DNA from: BCD1 sp965230565
Lineage (GTDB): Bacteria; Bacteroidota; Bacteroidia; Chitinophagales; Saprospiraceae
DNA: 64,000 nucleotides
Direction of reading: 5' to 3'
Assembly: GCA_965230565.1 (NCBI GenBank)
Contig: CBDDLH010000011.1
Coordinates: forward strand, 248,001-312,000
Shown here piece after piece: positions 61,771 through 64,000 of the stretch. Both the position numbers and the translations under genes were made by a program. The notes under the pieces were generated by a model. That model saw only the letters and a program-made list of their open reading frames with translations. It was not told the DNA's origin and did no database searches. Positions within the stretch are counted from its first letter, which is position 1; each line of letters opens with the position of its first letter.

Positions 61771-63519
61771 TTATTTGATTACAGAAACTTTTTTGATTCC
61801 TGTGTCTTCTCCTGAGATCAGGTTGACGAAGTAAACTCCTGAACTTAAGTGATCGAGAGTTAGTTCTTCAGTATATTCTCCTGCGCTCAACATACCAAGG
61901 TTTTTGGTATAAACAACTTCACCAGTTACGTTCAATACTCTAACAACAGTTTCCTGCTTATCGTTCAAAGTAAAGAACATTGTAGCATTATTTCTAACTG
62001 GGTTAGGAGCAACAGTGAACTGAGCATTCAGTACATTTTCTTCAACACCCAGAAGTGGGTCTCCCTGGAAAAATTCTGATTCTTCTCCAACGTCATAAGA
62101 ACCATCGTTGGAATAAATGATATTTCCACCAACGTCAGTGATTGTCATGTTACCACTTGTTGAACATGCTGACCATTGAGAACCGTTAAGTCCGTCACCG
62201 TACGCATCGTAGAAAGTGAACTGGTAACAATCAATTTCATCAGGCAAAGTAACCGTCTCAATAATTTCACTTTCTGGTTGATTGTCATAATTGTCACCAC
62301 TGGCAACAACCACTCCTGCAACGTTTTTGATTTCCCATGACGTCTCTTCCGGCCAGCAGTCTGTGTTCAAGGTAACTGTGAGAACAGTACCTGCTGTTTG
62401 CGCGTCAACTTCATCAAATGAAGCATTTAGAGAATTGTCCTCAAGGATTTCATCAGTTGAGCCGTTAGGATTCTCAAGCGTAACGTTAATTGTATTGGTT
62501 CCCATAGTCATAAAGGTGATAGGGTCAACAGTTACTGTTTCAGTTCCAAAAGTACTGATTGAGCCAGTCCAGTTATATGTCTGAGGAGTTCCTCCGTTTA
62601 CATCATAAACGATATCCAGAGAAGTGAGGTCTGCATTACCACTGTTTTTGATAGTAACCTGAGGAGTAATGGTTTGCTCACCACTACAAATACCTCCAGG
62701 TAAACCAGCGATCTGAACAGCAGTACTGTTGTTTACTTCTGGTACATTGAAAACAATGTTCTGATTTAAAGCAGCCTGGTGAACAGCTTTGGTAGCATCA
62801 TCCTGGATGAAAGCAATAACCTCCAATTGACCGAAGTCATAGATGTTGATTTCGCTCAGGTTAACTGTGTAGTCATAAGTCATGCTCATGCCTGCAGTCC
62901 AGTCAGTAGCAATGGTTTCACCGGCAGAACCTGTGAAGAGTTTTTTCATGATGTGGTTGAACTCGGTTTCTCCGTTGGTACCTGGAGCAGAATCCCAAAC
63001 GATTTGAGTTTCAGCCAGAGCTCCCATAAGTTTGAGCGTACCGGAAACATCTTCTGAACAAGTAACAGTAATGGAAACCATCATTTCAGTCGCATCAGCT
63101 TCTGCTGTAATGGAGATATCAAATGGGGAAGAAACTGCATATTCAGCATCGATCTCAGCCTGATCCAGACAAGCAGGAGCCCAGTCGTAATAATTACAGT
63201 CATTGGTGATTCCGATACCATTTACCATTCCATTAGGTACACCGTTTACGCCGTAGTATGCTACTCTGTCATCCACATCCGGAGTATTGTCTTCATACAT
63301 TGGGTCATAACCTGGCCACCAAACCTGGTATTTGAGTACAACAACCTTATCAGTATTATTTCCTAATAACTCATCAAAGGCAGGGTTTTGGGAAGCACAA
63401 GGTCCGCAAGAAGCCTGAGTGAACTCTTCTACCAGAACCATACGTTGTGATTGACCGAAAGCAATATTCGCATAAAAGAACATTACTGCGGCAAAAGCAA
63501 TTGTAAAGATTTTTTTCAT
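61771..63519 (-). CDS. Omp28-like thioredoxin-fold protein with T9SS sorting domain
   Basis: A 582-aa exported protein: signal peptide (IAFAAVMFFYANIAFGQ), then an Omp28/thioredoxin-like domain (residues about 26-240) opening with MVLVEEFTQASCGPCASQNP, with a CGPC motif at Cys38 and Cys41. After that come an Ig-like CARDB region (GNADLTSLDIVYDVNGGTPQ; TVDPITFMTMGTNTINVTLE) and a T9SS type A tail (VAPNPVRNNATMFFTLN, LSSGVYFVNLISG, KKVSVIK end). It is probably a surface-exposed redox or adhesion protein. It ends in two stacked hairpins. Confidence 0.87.
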   Translation of the reverse strand: MKKIFTIAFAAVMFFYANIAFGQSQRMVLVEEFTQASCGPCASQNPAFDELLGNNTDKVVVLKYQVWWPGYDPMYEDNTPDVDDRVAYYGVNGVPNGMVNGIGITNDCNYYDWAPACLDQAEIDAEYAVSSPFDISITAEADATEMMVSITVTCSEDVSGTLKLMGALAETQIVWDSAPGTNGETEFNHIMKKLFTGSAGETIATDWTAGMSMTYDYTVNLSEINIYDFGQLEVIAFIQDDATKAVHQAALNQNIVFNVPEVNNSTAVQIAGLPGGICSGEQTITPQVTIKNSGNADLTSLDIVYDVNGGTPQTYNWTGSISTFGTETVTVDPITFMTMGTNTINVTLENPNGSTDEILEDNSLNASFDEVDAQTAGTVLTVTLNTDCWPEETSWEIKNVAGVVVASGDNYDNQPESEIIETVTLPDEIDCYQFTFYDAYGDGLNGSQWSACSTSGNMTITDVGGNIIYSNDGSYDVGEESEFFQGDPLLGVEENVLNAQFTVAPNPVRNNATMFFTLNDKQETVVRVLNVTGEVVYTKNLGMLSAGEYTEELTLDHLSSGVYFVNLISGEDTGIKKVSVIK

Positions 63520-63719
63520 AATTCACGAATTGTTTAAAAAAAGTAATAGTGTATTGTTTGATAATTTTGATTCCTTATTTTCTTGGTTCAATTAGCTCAA
63601 ATGGGGATCATAATCAAAATTTTGAATCAAGGATGCTGACAAAAGTAATTAATATTGTTTTAACTATTGCTGTATATTTATGTAGTTCTAACGACAAAGC
63701 CAATCTAAACCGCCCTATG

Positions 63720-64000
63720 TTAACGTGTGTTTTTTGTTTTTTCTAAATAGAATGAGATGGAAGTAATCCCTTTTATAGGGTTTTCTCTCATGTATTGTTC
63801 CAGGGTGATCTCATAGTCTCCGGCGGCATTGAAATAGGCATTTTCCTGGATGGGAATTAATAGGGCGCAGGAGGAGCCGGAACAGTCCCCCAGCCAGTTT
63901 CCGGCTTTATTGGCCAACTCCAGAGACAGCGTTTCGTCAAGGCGCTCTCCTCCCGGGAATTTTGTATGGATCTGTGTATATAGATTTTGGAAGGCGTAGG
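63720..64000 (-). CDS. gldH: Gliding motility lipoprotein GldH, C-terminal part
   Basis: The frame stays open from the stop at 63720 to the window edge, so about 92 residues of the 3' part are seen; there is no start in this piece. The sequence FQNLYTQIHTKFPGGERLDE, then LSLELANKAGNWLGDCSG, EQYMRENPIKGITSISFYLE fits the GldH family (NWLG and MR-x-N-x-I-x-GI motif). GldH is an outer-membrane lipoprotein needed for gliding and linked to the T9SS machinery. It fits with the many T9SS-tail proteins of the window. The N-terminal half with the lipobox lies outside. Confidence 0.8.
   Translation of the reverse strand, partial: YAFQNLYTQIHTKFPGGERLDETLSLELANKAGNWLGDCSGSSCALLIPIQENAYFNAAGDYEITLEQYMRENPIKGITSISFYLEKTKNTR

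Overview
The window reads as a chromosomal segment of a marine or sludge-type Bacteroidota, most likely class Saprospiria. The evidence is direct: many lipoproteins with a Cys lipobox, Por/type IX secretion (T9SS) C-terminal sorting domains (four or five proteins), a PorV/PorQ-like barrel, a gliding-motility GldH fragment at the right edge, a CarB lacking its C-terminal regulatory domain, archaeal/eukaryotic-type GlyRS, the fused alternative GlmU, and promoters of the Bacteroidota TTG-N20-TAnnTTTG type. Shine-Dalgarno sequences are mostly absent. No phage, IS transposase, CRISPR array, rRNA or tRNA gene was seen. The placement is by family content, not by any search.

Layout. 1-6.2 kb: end of an alternative glmU, an SH3 lipoprotein, a divergent NifX-like/rhodanese pair, a LOG protein, and an SDR plus GH18 chitinase-like operon. 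6.4-14.8 kb: a sigma-54 regulator without DNA-binding domain, a sorbosone-dehydrogenase-like lipoprotein, a bacterial-type PARG, a CoA-disulfide reductase fused to rhodanese, a second LOG protein, a DUF6265-like lipoprotein and a TerC/Alx transporter. 15-25 kb: two tandem OprO/P-type porins, a helical-toroid protein, a LamG T9SS protein, a GNAT-like protein, carB and a lipoprotein. 26-35 kb: one outer-membrane module of TonB-dependent receptor, a 1.35-kaa exported protein and a PorV-like barrel. 35.7-41.4 kb: a shortened GreA paralogue, greA, a HIT protein, ruvC, and a flippase-like / DUF3108 / TlpA-like cluster followed by a DUF4230 protein. 41.9-47 kb: three consecutive POT-family peptide transporters. 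47-50.7 kb: a membrane protein, a membrane-anchored LuxR-type regulator, DUF4199 and a helical-repeat protein. 50.8-64 kb: a long T9SS protein, divergent PBP4 and beta-lactamase-fold genes, glyS, a GIN-domain protein, a frameshifted GxxExxY gene, two T9SS proteins and the 3' part of gldH.

How the parts may work together. The most interesting internal signal is regulatory: three separate genes (rhodanese lipoprotein, CoA-disulfide reductase/rhodanese, first OprO/P porin) carry a GTGA-N6-TCAC-type palindrome (one copy has a TTAC right arm) centred exactly 33 nt upstream of a TAnnTTTG-like -7 box, which suggests one Crp/Fnr-family regulon tying sulfane-sulfur chemistry to porin expression. Second, greA is preceded by a paralogue that has lost the catalytic coiled-coil tip, and greA itself has a consensus promoter whose leader begins with a terminator-like hairpin. 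Third, a LuxR-type regulator sits next to a DUF4199 gene that has two exact copies of a short palindromic site upstream. Many of the longer intergenic stretches hold dispersed palindromic repeats of at least four families.
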